A stretch of 64,000 nt of DNA from assembly GCF_021155775.2 (NCBI RefSeq), contig NC_060235.2, positions 5,835,521-5,899,520 on the forward strand, given 5' to 3'. Every line of letters begins with the position of its first letter. The stretch's first letter is position 1. Shown here in pieces: positions 1 through 13,800 of the stretch. Both the position numbers and the translations under genes were made by a program. The notes under the pieces were generated by a model. That model was not told the origin of the DNA. It made no database searches and was given only the letters and a program-made list of their open reading frames with translations. Origin of the DNA: Neodiprion pinetum (lineage: Eukaryota > Arthropoda > Insecta > Hymenoptera > Diprionidae).

Positions 1-220
1 TTAAAAAAAAAAAACAGAATCGACAACTCTTAGACTGCACACCAATCCATTTTATCGGAAAATTAAGTTTTACAACTCCTGCAATACCGCACACATAAAA
101 TCGCGTATTCTAAATTTCGCATTCAATAACGATCAATATCGAAAAACGAAATTTTATGCACACTTTAAACGTCTCGAAATATCTTTCGAGGCAACGCACG
201 TTTCGATTACAATAATACAC

Positions 221-2708
221 TGAGAAAAATTTCATTTGTCACAGTAACTGGAAAAATTGTGTAAAACACTTATTGTTACAAAAACTGTTTGAATATTGTT
301 GGGATTACGAAAAACGAGGTACGCGTAACCAACGTCGTTGAAATGTGTATGGAAAATGAAACTACCCTTCATTTGCAAGAAGTAGCGACACGATATTTTA
401 TTTTTGCCAAAATTTGAAAGAAAAAAAAAACAAACATTAAAGATATAAAGAAAATAATGTAATTTCCAGCTATGAGTCTCTTTTTATACTCGAATATTTC
501 CCTCTTATTTCATAGGACAAAATACATTATTTTCAGACTTTTTCAGGAATGAATTATTCAAAACGAGACGAGGTATCGAGCTACGCGACCATTTTAAATT
601 CTCTAATAGCGTATGTAAAATAAGAAAACAAGAAGAAATTCCAGCCGTTCGACATCGGGAATAAAAGAAATACGGTTTGGGGATCGGAGTTTTCTTCTTT
701 CGAAACGCGGTAACTTACCTTGTAGATTTTAATTCGCCCGTTGCCGTTTAATTTCAGCCCCGAAGAAACGGCAAACGGGTTTACCGAGCCCCTTGAATCG
801 ACTTCTCGGATGTTTATAGACGGTTTTACGGGGCGGCTCTGATTGCCCGTGTACAACAGGCGGCGTCTTTTCAAGACAATGTCAGGGGCTCAATTCCGTG
901 TCGACAAACGACGACCTTTCGTTTCACCGGGACGCCGGATCTAAGCCGGAAATTCGAAGGATCGGACTTTAAGATCAGCGCTCTTCGAGTCCGGCGCAAT
1001 TTCGTTCCTCCGAGTCCGTTCACTCGGGACGAAAATCGACCCCTCGTTCCACGGGGTGGACAAAACTAAACCCCTAGGTGCGCCTGCGGCGATTTCCGGA
1101 AATATACGACCGTGAAAAAAGTTGGAAAGTTTAATGCGCAGTTTAGATTGCCGTTTCTCGGCCGAGAACCCGGATTTCATCGGTTCTGGTCTCCGCGGAT
1201 TCGACCTCAAGGAGACCTTTGGTTCGTCAATGATCGACATTTTTTTTTTTTTTTATCAGTATTATAACAAGACAGTCGGACATCGGGTATTTATCAAATT
1301 ATTTCATTTCTGACTACGAAGATCTGTTTGAAAATTTACGAACGAAAATATACTTGAAAACTGGAGAGGATGAACTTATGCTGTGCGATTAATCGATTAA
1401 CGATTGAGCTTTTCGATTGTATTTACAATTGATGGATTAATCGACGATTTCGATTGATATTTTTGCCGATTAATCAATTAATCGATATCTCTGATTGATC
1501 GTTTTTTTTTCGATTAATCGATCAATCGACGGTTTTGATCCATTTACCGATTGACGCGCAGAATTCTTATCAGGCAACTTTGATTCATCGATTAATCGAA
1601 GAAACGATTAGTCCAAACTTCCGATTAATCGATTAATCGCACAACACTTGTATAAACACAAATTTAGACGTCGACGGTTCATTCCAAATCGTTTTTAAAT
1701 TATCAAAAGATGTTACCGTCTGTTCGGTTTCATCCTGCGATTTGGAAGTCAGTTCGAAAGACTGTTTTTCACAAATTAACCGGAACAGTTTTTTTCATTA
1801 CCCTTTACAAAATTACAATGATAGATCGATTGTTATCGACATATGACTGTGTAACTCGTATGAAATTATAAATGGATCGAGCGACTGCTGAAAAGGAAGA
1901 GAAAATCTATTCAAGTAAATTTTTTCAGTATACTGATTTATAAATCGACGTTATCGATTCTTTATTCCTTAATATCTCAAGCGCTGGTATAAAATTGCAG
2001 TAAGCAACGATATCGACAGATGGATTTTCGTTCACATGTACGAGAGTGAAATTACGCAGATAACCCGGAAATATTTTCCGAGGAATCCCGTCGTCCCATG
2101 AGGATTTCATTCTCCCCTGAGGAACGAACAGCTTCGTCGGCTCTTCCGGATTTTCAATTTTTCCAGATCGTAAAAAAAGCTACGCTTTTTTTCCCCCTCG
2201 TTCTTCGGTTTACGTAATTCAATCTCGTCGTCAGCTATCGACTGAAAACGTTCCATCTCCTAGCCACAATTTCAAATGTATTTCACACTGAGAGAAATTT
2301 TTAGTTCCGGTTACCGCTCGGTCCTTAATTATTTTTATTTTTTTACCACAATCGAAAAATATAGTTCTAGGTAGGAAATTAAAATTAGCTTTCTAGCTGT
2401 TACCGGAAAGTCTAGCATCCGTTATTATTCTTTCTCATTGCGATCGCTGTTGCTATATTTTCTTGCAACTGTTGCGAAAATTTAATACTTGTGCAACGAT
2501 AAATTGACGTTTACGCCTTGTTTAACTAAAAAAGTAAAGTAAACCTCAGAAACTGATTTTGCGTTGCAACAACCAAAAAAGGATCGACGATAGCGCAAAG
2601 TGGTTAGACGTGCCTCGTTTTTCCTAATTCCAACAATATTCAAACAGTTTTTTTAACGATACCTGTTTTACTCAATTTTTCTAGTTACAAATGAAATTTT
2701 TTGTCAAT
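221..2708. repeat. Pair of inverted ~100-bp repeat copies (221-330 and 2607-2708)
   Basis: The stretch from about 221 (CACTGAGAAAAATTTCATTT) to 330 reappears as its reverse complement at 2607-2708. By eye the match is about 85%, including the shared core CAACAATATTCAAACAG. The right-hand copy is one end of a roughly 420-bp segment (2286-2708) that also begins with CACTGAGAGAAATTTTT, giving it MITE-like termini of the type CA(C/T)TGA..AAATTT. A similar terminus occurs near 61190. No target-site duplication was established. Confidence 0.55.
1382..1643. mobile_element. Foldback/MITE-like element with 19-bp perfect terminal inverted repeats
   Basis: The 19 bases at 1382-1400 (TGTGCGATTAATCGATTAA) are exactly the reverse complement of 1625-1643. 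The interior is built from degenerate GATTAATCGATTAATCG units in both orientations, so the whole 262-bp segment can fold on itself. There is no coding capacity. The flanks show no clear target-site duplication, so transposition is inferred from the inverted ends only. Confidence 0.6.
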
Positions 2709-3085
2709 GCACCTGAAGTCGATCAATAGAACTGCGTTTTTCGGAGAATGTTAAAAATCCGTAATGTTTTTAGTTACGTTATATTCAACGAAACATTTCG
2801 TAGAATAAAACGCTATCTAAATTTTCCAAGAAATTGAAATTGCAAAAAAATTTAAATAATGTATAATACGGTAAAAAACGAAGCTTTCAAATTACCGATC
2901 CTTCCTGACGAAATTTTTTAAATATCCGCCAATTTGGGGAATGAATTCTCGAAGGATCACAGAGAAATTTAAAAAGCCTTCGAATCGATCACCGCAAGCT
3001 CACATAATTCTACAGTGAAAAAAAACGACATGTTTTACAGGGTAAATTAAAGCCACGTGATACGTTCGACTTTATTCTTGGCTTT

Positions 3086-3104
3086 TCTCTCTCTCTCTCT
3101 CTCT
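3086..3104 (+). repeat. (CT)n microsatellite
   Basis: Uninterrupted CT dinucleotide run lying in a pyrimidine-rich intron stretch. Confidence 0.9.
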
Positions 3105-3795
3105 TTTTAGTGTTCATCTTGTCCAATTTTATTTACTTATTTATGTATTTACTGGTTCTTTCTCTTACTTATTTATTCACCCACTGAATAACTCATTGAA
3201 ACGTTCATCTATTTTTACTTAAATTCATCTATTCATTTATTTTTTTTTATACTTATTTACTTATTTATTTCTCTTCCATCATACTTTAATCTCACTTCAT
3301 TTTATTCGCACATGTCATCCTCCTCTGTGTCATCATTATATTTTTTTCTTCATGTATTCATACATCCACATTTAGTTTCACCTCTTTTTATTTCTTGTTA
3401 CCGCCTTACTTGTGTCCAAGATTTTTTGTCCAACATTCCCACGGGCATAACAAACCTTATCCATCTATCTATCTATCTCTCTTTGGCTTTCAGAAAAGTT
3501 ATACACAGTCAATTTCTTCCTCCCTTGTTTCCCTCGGGTTGTAATCGTTTGGTTTGGTTTTGCCGGCCGAGCGCTCGCGGATATCGAAAGCAGTTTAAGA
3601 TAAACGAGAGCCCGGGATTAGGATCGTTGAAAAAAGGATCCCCGCCCCGAGTTCATCGGCGGATATGCGTCAGTCGGCCGCATCAAAAGCGATCCTGCAC
3701 GAGGTCCTTTCCTGTCCTATCATCCTATTATTTATATCCTAGACTTCCGTCGATTTTACCGAGCGTAACTAAACCGCATCCCTTCACTGTTTCAG

Positions 3796-6700
3796 CATCT
3801 GCGTGACGGTCGTTGTTCTGAACGTCCACTTCCGGTCACCCCAAACCCACAGAATGGCGCCCTGGGTAAAACGAGTATTCATCCACATTCTTCCACGATT
3901 GCTCGTCATGCGAAGGCCGCAGTACAAATTTGAGACGAATCGGTAAGCTGGTTCGAATTATTCATGGGTAAAAAAAAATTCCATGTGTCACCGTGTGTTG
4001 GAAAATAATTGAATTAATTACGAGCGAATATTTTTCAATTTCCGCTTGCGGGGCAAAGATTTTTTTTCTTCACCTATTCTCGTGAAAAAGGAACGGTTCT
4101 CATCGTAAAACCTTTTTAAGCTTGAAAAACGATTCGTAACTTAGCGAGTCGCACTTGCGAAAAATTTTCTAATCAAAATTCTCGAACGATACACAATCCC
4201 ACAGATTTCAACATGCCAAGTACCGTATTTATTATAGCTAAGTTATAACTTGACGGTTCCTAAACAATGAAAAACCAAAAAAAAAAAAATTAAAATAGAA
4301 AAAAGAAAAGCCCGTCCGAAGCTCAAAATCAGAGATACATTTTTCTATCACGAGAGATGTATTATCTCTTCCTGGAAGCTTTCCAATATCACGCGGGCTT
4401 GCACGTAAGCTCGAAAAGAAACAGCAACAATTCATCGATTCGAAGGCGCAGTTACACGGGAATATAATAGAATTCAGAACCTTGTATAGTATATAAGAGA
4501 AAGATTCTCCGGAGTCTGGACTTTCTCCTTTTTTTCTTCTTTTTTCTTTTTTTTGTTTATGATTCAGCCTTCTTCTCGCTTTCTTCCCTACGTTTGTATG
4601 GTACATCCTTTCACGTACGACTATTCCGTATACAAAAATTTTCCGCATCCATCAAATACGCGGACACACGAGCGTGCTCGGATTTCCTTGATATCTTATG
4701 TATTACATTGTATGTATGTATGTATGTATGTATGTATGTATACATACCTTGTAGTAAAAGCATATTTCACCGCAGATACTCTTCCGGCAGAGTTCTGATG
4801 AGGACCGTACGAGGCAAAGAAAAACCTTGCTATTATCCTTATCATCCAACAGCGCAAGAAGACACCGATGATCATATCGGTTCGAAAAGATTCCAAAGCC
4901 GCGTTTCATCGAAAGAGGATCTCTCGCCGTCTAGGTAAAGTGAAATTTGATGCGTTTTTTTAAAAATTTTTTTTACTATTACTCTGCGAGGAATTTCGTG
5001 AAATTCGATTTAAAGCAGGAAAAGTATAACTTTCATGTTGTTTTATCAGTTTTTCGTTCACTATTTTGATGAATTTCTTTGACAACTATCAGCATCAGTA
5101 CCTACTAGTTTGGATGGATGATTGGATACTAAAATTTTTCTTACTGGCTAATAAGAGATATTTTATTTTGTTATGTAGCTTTTGAATCAAGAAATTATCG
5201 CTATAATTAGCTTTAATAAATATTGATGTATTTATAGCTGTCGGAAGTTTTCAGATTATATTTCAAAGTTGATCTGTTTGTTTAGTATATCTCATTTGTT
5301 TATCTTGGACTCAAAATTGTTTTTTTTTTTTTTTTTTTGTTACGATAGAAAATGAAAATAACCAGATCAAGATTCAGATTCAAACAATCTAATCACAACT
5401 AGACATTTTTTTTTTTTTTGGCATCTGCATTTGACGTTCGAATGTATTTAATTTTTTCTGTAAGAATTCAGTAGCTTTAAAAAGAAAAGTTTAATCTAAA
5501 AGGTGCGTCTAGCCAAAGAGTCAATATTTTTCAATCGGGAAGATCAATTCGACTAAATGGATGGTGAAGAAAAAACAGAAATAATTATTACCGTATAACG
5601 GTGACAAATTTCTCGGAAGAATCACAGGAAGTATAACAAGTATCGTAAAATCAGTACAGAACAAAATTGAAAAAATTTAGTAAACTTGTACTAAAGTTGT
5701 GAAAACTTAAGAATATTGCAAAATAGCAAATATTTTGACGAAAATTCACCTTCCAATTTTAGAATCATTTTCGGAGGAAGTGTCGAACCTCCCTGAACAA
5801 CGTTTGTAATCCATATTGTTATTTCAATCAGCAAGCGAGTTTATCAAGTCGAAAAATTTCCGCGTCGGGGTTGAAGTTCCGAATTAGAAAAGTTCCGAAA
5901 CCGCCTGATTCCGAATTATTTGGTGTCGAGACTCGAAGTGAAGTAATCAAACTTTTATGAAATAAGAAAGCTTTGAATGGTCGGAAAGCCGACGGCTCGA
6001 AATTCCGATGAATAAAGTATCGATGTAGTAAAATTCTAAAAATTAAAATACACCTACACGGCGTAGTTCACTCAACGAGTGGGTGTGAAAAATGTGAAAA
6101 AACGGAAAATCAAAATTATCAGGATTCCAAACGTAAAAATATCGAAAATCCAAAACGAAAACAGATCAAAATGGTGAAATTTCGCCAAGCCAGAAATTCA
6201 CAGAACTGAAAATCTTCGATAATTCGGAATTTCGATGTTTCAGATTTAAAAATTTTCTCACTTTCGGAACTTTGATTTTTCCCTTTTAGCATTTCGTTCT
6301 TTTGAAACTTTGAGCGTCGGGTTTCGCACCGTTCGAAACTTTGATGTTTCGTCAAAGTTCAATTTCGTTACTTCAACTTGCGCCACAAAAAACTTGGGAA
6401 TTCGATGCTTTGAGAACTTTTCAAATTCGGAACTTCAACCCCGTCCCGAATTTCCAGCTTAACAGACGGTGTCCGATTCGGCGGTAGCTGCCAAATCCAC
6501 GGACCAACTTTACCGCCTCTACCGTTGCCTCTTCACCCGGAAACCGAGGAATTATCAGTATCCGGTGACGGGCCAATCGAAGAAGTGAAAAGCCCGGTTC
6601 TCCGCACACCTCCGGTATTTTCCCACTCGAATTGCCCCCCGGAATTGCACAGATCTTGCATCTGCGTCCGGTTCATCGCCGAGCACACAAAAATGCTGGA

Positions 6701-7415
6701 GGATTCGACGAAGGTAAAATTTATTTGTTCGATAAATTCAATACTACGATCAAACATGTTTACACAAACGTGTGGATGTATTTAAACATTCTTTATAAAT
6801 CAGGCGTGTGAAATTTTTCTTGTCGAGTGTTTTTTTTTTTTTTTTTGCCGACAAAGCCTAGTTCTTGTTATGTGCATGCTTTGTAAGAATTTTGATGCTA
6901 AGAAACAATTCTCCCTATCTCTCTAACATCTTCTAATTCAATTTCTCGATATTTCGAAAATTGTTGAATTTCCACATGTTACAAAAGAAGAAGATTCTGT
7001 TTTTTCTGCTTTCTCACGAATAAATGAGGAAGTTCGGTTGCCGGAAAGAAGCAAAATCAAAATATAAGAAAACTAAAAAAAAAAAAAAATCGATTCACCA
7101 CGACTTTGTGTAATTAAGCAATTGCAGTTCTACGATCGAACCTTGCAGTTTTCCAATATAGAAAATTTCTCATAAAACTATGCTTTAAAGCCGTATTTTC
7201 AGAGTTTCGAACTTGATTTCCAGGTGAAGGAAGACTGGAAGTACGTTGCTATGGTTTTGGACAGGTTGTTCCTGTGGATATTCACGCTAGCCGTTCTTGT
7301 CGGAACGGCTGGTATAATCCTTCAGGCACCAACACTTTACGACGATCGAGCGCCGATCGACAAAAAGTTCAGCGAATTCGCGACGACGACGGTTGTTCGA
7401 TGTCCACCCCAATAG
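3796..7415 (+). CDS. Nicotinic acetylcholine receptor alpha subunit, 3' four exons (5' partial)
   Basis: Subunit of a pentameric ligand-gated cation channel at the neuronal plasma membrane. Exons are 3796-3942, 4776-4934, 6458-6713 and 7224-7415 (TAG at 7413), all with consensus splice sites and continuous phase, giving the last 250 residues. The first exon encodes the end of M3 and the post-M3 signature (VLNVHFRSPQTHRMAPWVK, then LPRLLVMRRPQYKFE). The middle exons encode the variable intracellular loop, with a Pro-rich patch (IHGPTLPPLPLHPE). The last exon encodes the pre-M4 amphipathic helix, M4 (LDRLFLWIFTLAVLVGTAG) and a short extracellular tail. The M4 region and tail look most like insect alpha1/alpha2-type subunits from memory, but I do not assign a number. 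The ligand-binding domain and M1-M2 lie upstream of the window. Confidence 0.93.
4710..4741 (+). repeat. (TATG)n microsatellite in receptor intron
   Basis: About eight tandem TATG units, followed directly by TACATACC. It lies 35 bp before the splice acceptor of the exon at 4776. Confidence 0.9.
5866..6443. repeat. Imperfect long inverted repeat ending at a receptor splice acceptor
   Basis: The left end (5866-5885, CGGGGTTGAAGTTCCGAATT) is exactly the reverse complement of 6424-6443. The pairing continues inward past one mismatch (31 of 33 bases) and more loosely for about 100 bases (GAAGT..AAGTAA segments). The interior is rich in GAACTTTGAT/TTCGAAACTTTG units. The right end stops 14 bp before the AG of the acceptor at 6457, and weaker similarity runs into the acceptor pyrimidine tract. 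Confidence 0.65.
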
Positions 7416-9935
7416 TCAACGCCCGAGCCCTGCACCGTAGCCAAAGATTAACCCCTCTACCATTCGAAAAAAAAAAAAAAACCTCCCCCTCAAGAAAAAA
7501 AAAAAAAGAAAAACACGAAATTACGGCAAAAGGGCTCCGCCGAATGGCGAAAATGTTAAAAATAAGAATGAAAATAAACGAAGGAGAATGTATCGAGTCG
7601 ATATAAACATTGGTAAAGAAGAGGAGAGAAGAAAACAAAAAAAAAAAAAAAAAAAAGACAACATCGACATTGAAACGAGGACGCATAAAACGAGATCGAT
7701 ACTGCAAGAGAAGAAAATTGAAATTTTTTATGAAAACATTTGACTAAATTTTGAATACCCGAACGTGCCTGGCGGACTAAAATATCCATTCGAATATCGC
7801 CGTTGCCCTGCACAGGCCGAAAATAAACAAAAAAAAAAATTAAAAAATACAGCCTTTCACGTGTTTTCCAATTTGTTTCTCTTACTTTTTTTCTTTCACT
7901 TTGTTTAACGATTGTTTCGACTTTTCTCGTTTTCGTAATTAGGAAAAAGAGATCATATTTTTTTTTTTTCTTGCATTTTTTCTTCTCAGGAAACAATACA
8001 AGGGTGTAAAAATAAATTTGCATCCCGATTGCTGCTGAAAGAGCAGACAAACAAAGATGGATGTCATCCGAAACGGTTTTGCATCATCGATTCAAAAATC
8101 ATCCTTAAAGTATATATATATATATATATACGTACATATATATTAATAATTAGTATATATATACATATATGCTACGTGACTACATACATTTCTTTGTTTT
8201 TCCGCTGATAAACGAGTAAAAAAGGATTTCGTTTTATACTATCTTGCTTATTGTTTATAGTTCGCACGATACGCAGTAATCACGACGTTTTCCGTGTTTC
8301 ATTAAAAACTTCCAACAAACGGAAAAGAAAAAAATATATGAATGAAAAAAAAAAAAATAGAATAATAATAACAATAATGATAATTATAATTATAATTACA
8401 GGAACGAAAAATTAAAAATGTGTAAAATTACCCAGATGACTTAGACTCGTGAATCGTAGTAAGATTAAATATTATACGCTACACTCACGCGTGTATGTAT
8501 AATAATGAAATCGAGTGCGTGACAAATACATTATGTATATTGTTATATATTATTTCTACACTGACAGTATACATACATGTATACATGCGACACATATTAT
8601 AATATACATATATATATACATATTATATATATAAATAGTCTGTGCTCAAATTTTCGCAACAAAGCTGCCATTATATAGTTAATTGTTAGTAAAACATAAT
8701 AATGTATTATAGAAATGATGTGTATCCACTATTAACAAAATGATAAAAACGCGATTAAAACTAGTATTGTACTATAGGTAAAAGAAAATCTGATAACAGA
8801 AAAGAAAAACGTTGAGGAAAAATAATTTGAAAAAAAAAAAAAAAAAAAAACTCGTTTATTTGTCTGACGTGTAAACCAAAACCGGAAATATCGTCTTAAA
8901 AATTTATTTACATGTACTCGTTCTTTGAAATTAAATATTGTGAATAAAAAATCCCTCGTCTCTACCAAGAAATTCAAATAATACGGCTTATTTTATTCGT
9001 TGTAATTCCATTCTTTTCTTTTTTCTTCTTACTTTCAGCATCATTAATTGCTATTAAACGAAGAATATAAATTGTGTTTGGGTATATTTTGTATCAAGAT
9101 CCGCTCTGTCTGATTCAAGGTGGCGAAATGAATGAAATAAAAATGAAGTAAGATAAAATAAAAACTTAGGTCAGAATATACAAATATGGTATATATGTAT
9201 ATTCACATATGTATATATAGGTATATACATATGTAATATATGTAATAATATACGTAACGTCACTACGGACATTATAGGCAGTAGAAGAAGAAAAAAAATA
9301 AATAAATAAAAAAAGAAAAATGAAAGAGAAATAAGATTATATACAGACTGTAGGTACCTAATTTGCACATAGGCATATTTATAATATATAATATACAATA
9401 CATGTATATGTATAGGCACCCGGTATGTTAAAAAAAAAGAAAAGTAAAAAAAAAAAAAAAAAAAAGAAGAAAAACAAACGAACAAGTAATATTGGCGGGG
9501 GATGATGTCGTCTTGCGAAAAATTGCTTTGCACGTGGATTATCCTAATCTTTGTTGTTTTTTTTTTTTTTTATAAAATCATAGACAGCCGTTCTCATCTG
9601 GTATTAATTTTCAATGTAAGTCTCAGAAAGGCCGAAGCATAGAATTCTGAAATTATCCAGATAAAAATGATGAAAAAATTTCCTATACTTCCAATAAATT
9701 TGGGCGTTTGCTGCCCGATCAAAACGGATGCAATTTTACCCGATCGTTTTTGAATTCTTAAAGCTTGTAGCAAAATACTGGTACGAATTTGATCTGAAAT
9801 TGCATTCAGTGTGTATTTTCCAAAGTTTAAGAAATAAACGAAAACAGAAGTTTAATCATTTTTGTACTGAAAACGGGTTATTCGAAGAAACTCAAATTTC
9901 ATCCCATGTCTTTTGTTGTGCCAACTTTTGACGAG

Positions 9936-9966
<31 letters not shown>

Positions 9967-10783
9967 AGAATCAAATCATTGCAATGATTTTCGATTATCG
10001 AGAAACGTTCATCATTTAAAAGCCTATTAACTGAGAAAGAAATTAATATTAATTAAAATGGAATTACTACCCGAGGCATATATAGTTATAGGTTACTTAG
10101 CTAGTATCGTATCATGCGTGAAAGGTAGAAAAAAAAAAAAAAAGAACTAAAAACAGTCGTACAAAGATTTCCTGCGGTAATATTACATATTTATCATACG
10201 TTACATATTCGAATAACAAAAAATATTACAATACATATATATATATATACATATATATATCTATATGATAAGCGCATTGTATATGATATATATGTACCTA
10301 CGTAATATTTTTTAAGATATTAAAACACAAAATAGAAAAAAGAAAAAAAAAAACCAAAAAGAAAAAAATAAAAAACGGAAACTGAGGCAAAAATATAGTA
10401 AAATCAAAGCGTCGTACGATAATTGTAACCCATATTTATATAGGAAGGATAAGGACAAGTAAAGCATACGAATTCTAAAGCTGATAGTTGTAGCATGTTG
10501 AGTAACCGTATCGAAGTTGCTCAACACTAGTTTATTATCGATGTTGCTAATTAATATTCTTACCGTCATCAATATCTTTTATTTCTTGAAACTTTCAGTG
10601 ATTCGTTTAACGATTTTTTTTTATTATTTTTTTTTTTTTTCATTTTTAAAATTGAAACAATATAATTCACTTTTTCATATTTTACGAGTCAATTCGGTAT
10701 ATGTGGATAAACCTTATTAGTGACTCTAAGAACAAAAAAAAAAAAAGTGATGAAAAATTCTTGTAAATCGGGTTTGACGGAGA

Positions 10784-10814
<31 letters not shown>

Positions 10815-13800
10815 TCAATTGGATGATACCATTCTTTAATTCAAGTATAACATGAAAATTTTCATTGAAATTTCTGGTACCGTTTTTTCAAATATCGTAC
10901 ATTTTGCCGACAGATTTTACATTGGGACCAAATCACTGGCTGATAAATGATACCTTTAACAACTTTATCTTATCCTCGGTCTAAAAATATAATCTCCTAA
11001 CTGAAGACTCGCCCCATTTACAATCTGTCCTTGACATATAAACTGGGATTTATGAATTCAAATTGAATATGAAAGGGAACTTTCAGAATTAAGAAAACCG
11101 ATCATGTTTAAAATCGTTAGATATTCTCTGATGTATTTTAATTTTTTTCCCCGATACTTTGTCTCGAAAAACTGTTTTCATCTCTCCGCAATTTTCGTAT
11201 TCAATCACAATTCGTTGGATACATTTATTTGATCACAATTCGTACGATATGAGTTTAAATTGATTTATATTGACGTTGTGATTAGAAATTTGTAATCGAA
11301 CCGTTTCTGAATAACCGTAACGAGTGGAATAATTTTTTTCGCAACTTTCAACTGTACAATATAATTTCTGTATACACATCTATATACGTATAGAAAAAAC
11401 ACGAAAAAAAATTTGTATATAAACACAGTGAAGAAACGTAATAAATAACGATATTTATACGTGACAAATGTAGTCTTGTTATACGCGTATGAATACGTTA
11501 TATAAAGTCTAAGAAGCGACGGTACTTCATAGATAATATTATTCTAGCAAAGCAAGTTAAGTGAAAACGAGAAATGGATGAAATATGGTTATTGCTCTGA
11601 AGAATATATATATATATATATATATACATGTGTGAGAAAAAAATATATATGTATATGTACATACAATAACACAAAGGGTACGAAATAATTTCAACGAAAC
11701 TTAAGAATCTAATAAAATTACATAACGTACTTATACCTATATATATATATATTATATATAGTATGTAATTGTGAATAAACAACGGTATAATTTTATTATA
11801 CGTATAATGAGAATAACTTTGGATAAAGTAAAGTTTTTTCCTATCACGACGGATGGAAAAATTATTTTAAGTCCTAGTAACAAATTATAATATATGATGG
11901 TTGCGTCGTTTCATTTTTTTTTTTTTTTGTTTTTTGTTTCGTTTCTGAATTAATTTGGGAGAAGAAAAATTAATTTAAAAAAGTTAAGTAGTAATAATAA
12001 TAATAATATAATAATAATGATAATAACGATAATAATAATAATGATTAAATAAAATAGTAGTCCTGAAACCATACTAAAAACGTAGAACTATTTATTAAAA
12101 AGAAAAAGGATACACGTTTTGTATTATATATTATTACATATATACATAGAAAGTTTTAATATGTATAACATATTTCGCAAACGAGTAATGCACATTGTGG
12201 GAAACAGGCGTTAATAATGACGATATAACCGTAATATAAATTGAAAATTGAGTTTTGTCTGATAATATTAACAGCAAACTGATTCGCCCCAGTTCGTAAA
12301 ACACGTATAATAGAGTATAAGTTGTAAATATGGTGTAAATAGATGAACGTATGATCGACACGTCATTTTTCACAGTGATAAATTACCAACCGTGCGAAAT
12401 GATAATTAAATTATTTGTGAAGAACGAGTGAAGAACAAAACCGGTATCCAAAAAATCTATTTAAATAGTTTAATAATCATAGAAACAATTTATTACTAAG
12501 ATCAGCCGTATCGATTTTAGCAAATATGCCATCGTCTGCGTATGTGAAATAAAGTCAGGGTAATACGACAAAGAAAATAATAATAATAATAATAATGGTA
12601 CTTGCGTTGATATTTCGAAGTAGATAGTATTGTAATAACAATTTATAACGATATTACCCTGAACATCAATCGAATTGAAACGTGATGTTTATTTGCAAAT
12701 TGTATTGAATTTACCAAGCACAGATACACACAGCGACGAATCGTCTCGTTTCAATCACGTGGTTACGTAATATTCTTATTTTTATTTTACGTTACACCTA
12801 ATTATTGGTATATTGTGTATAGTGCAGAATGTGATATCAGTTTTTGATGTTATTCGTAAATAAGTATACAAAAGAAGTTAGAAAGTAAATATTTCGGTCT
12901 GTCGTCGATCGTAAGCGCAAATTGGAACTTGAACCACTTTTAACAATTACTCTTGTCATCTGTTTATTTGAATTGTATTCAAACTCAGCACTTTTGAATT
13001 TCGACCGATGTCGTTTTTCGTATTGACATCAGTATCATCGGATATTCGATAACGATCGTGAAACCTTGAATCAACTGTCTAGACGGAATGGAAATGAACG
13101 TATAAAAAAGGATTCGCAGCGCCAATTATTAATAAAATGATCCGTTGGCGTGTGAAGTTGTCAAGTGATGACAGTCAGTTTGTTCGTACGTCAATGTAAC
13201 GAATATATGATGAAAACCAGCACTACATAACATTACTTCTAATTTTATCACGATTATTATATGGATAATATTAGCGTTTAATGTATTAGCAATAGTTTTA
13301 TTTATATAATCCATATACATATGTATATCGTACACATACAACATATACATATACGTGTATGTATGATAGGATAATTGTTGAATATATCTTATTGAATAAA
13401 ATATATTATTATCGTTGTAAAGTATATATCATGCCATATGAAATATTGTAAGTATAATAAGGAAACTGTTGCTTGGTTTTGTAATAATGCTTGACAAGAA
13501 GCATGAGAATAAAATTCGTTGTCGTAGAAACCCGAAGACTTTTTATACAAGTTTTTGAATAAGAATATTCCCAACCTTCGGACGAATTATGCAGAACAAT
13601 TTGACGCGAGTTTAGGTGACACGTGAAAGTTTTGCAACACAGACAAATATCGTTCAGACGATACCTTATCTCCGAGAGCTGAATCAGTATCAAAGAAGAC
13701 GTCCATGGCCAGTGAATTTAACTCCAGACGTAATAAGATATGTACTGCAGTTGTAAGACGTGCTCTGCTGTTTGTGGCTTAGAGCTTCGTATTTGATGAG

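Larger units (their letters stand above)
1..3795. other. Upstream intron-like region, no convincing coding exon
   Basis: The first coding exon I can support starts at 3796 and opens in the middle of a receptor transmembrane segment, so this stretch is probably receptor intron. It holds two inverted-repeat elements (listed separately), a CT run at 3086-3104 and an ATCT run near 3461-3480. A CpG-rich patch lies at about 700-1240 and another at 3560-3720. On the minus strand a good splice donor (CTACAAG|GTAAGT, about 718) ends an open stretch of about 150 bases that has no ATG. It could be a non-coding 5' exon of a gene running off the left edge, but this is weak. Confidence 0.5.

Noticed and set aside
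581..874. Minus-strand frame ending at a strong splice donor (CTACAAG|GTAAGT)
   Set aside because: It has no ATG, an upstream in-frame stop and no recognisable domain, so it is only mentioned as a possible non-coding exon.
7369..8050. Long minus-strand frames rich in Phe and Lys after the receptor gene
   Set aside because: They are translations of A/T homopolymers in the receptor 3' flank.
12000..12050. AAT/AATAAT runs as candidate regulatory AU-rich elements
   Set aside because: Simple trinucleotide microsatellites occur throughout this AT-rich region, and no specific element could be separated from background.
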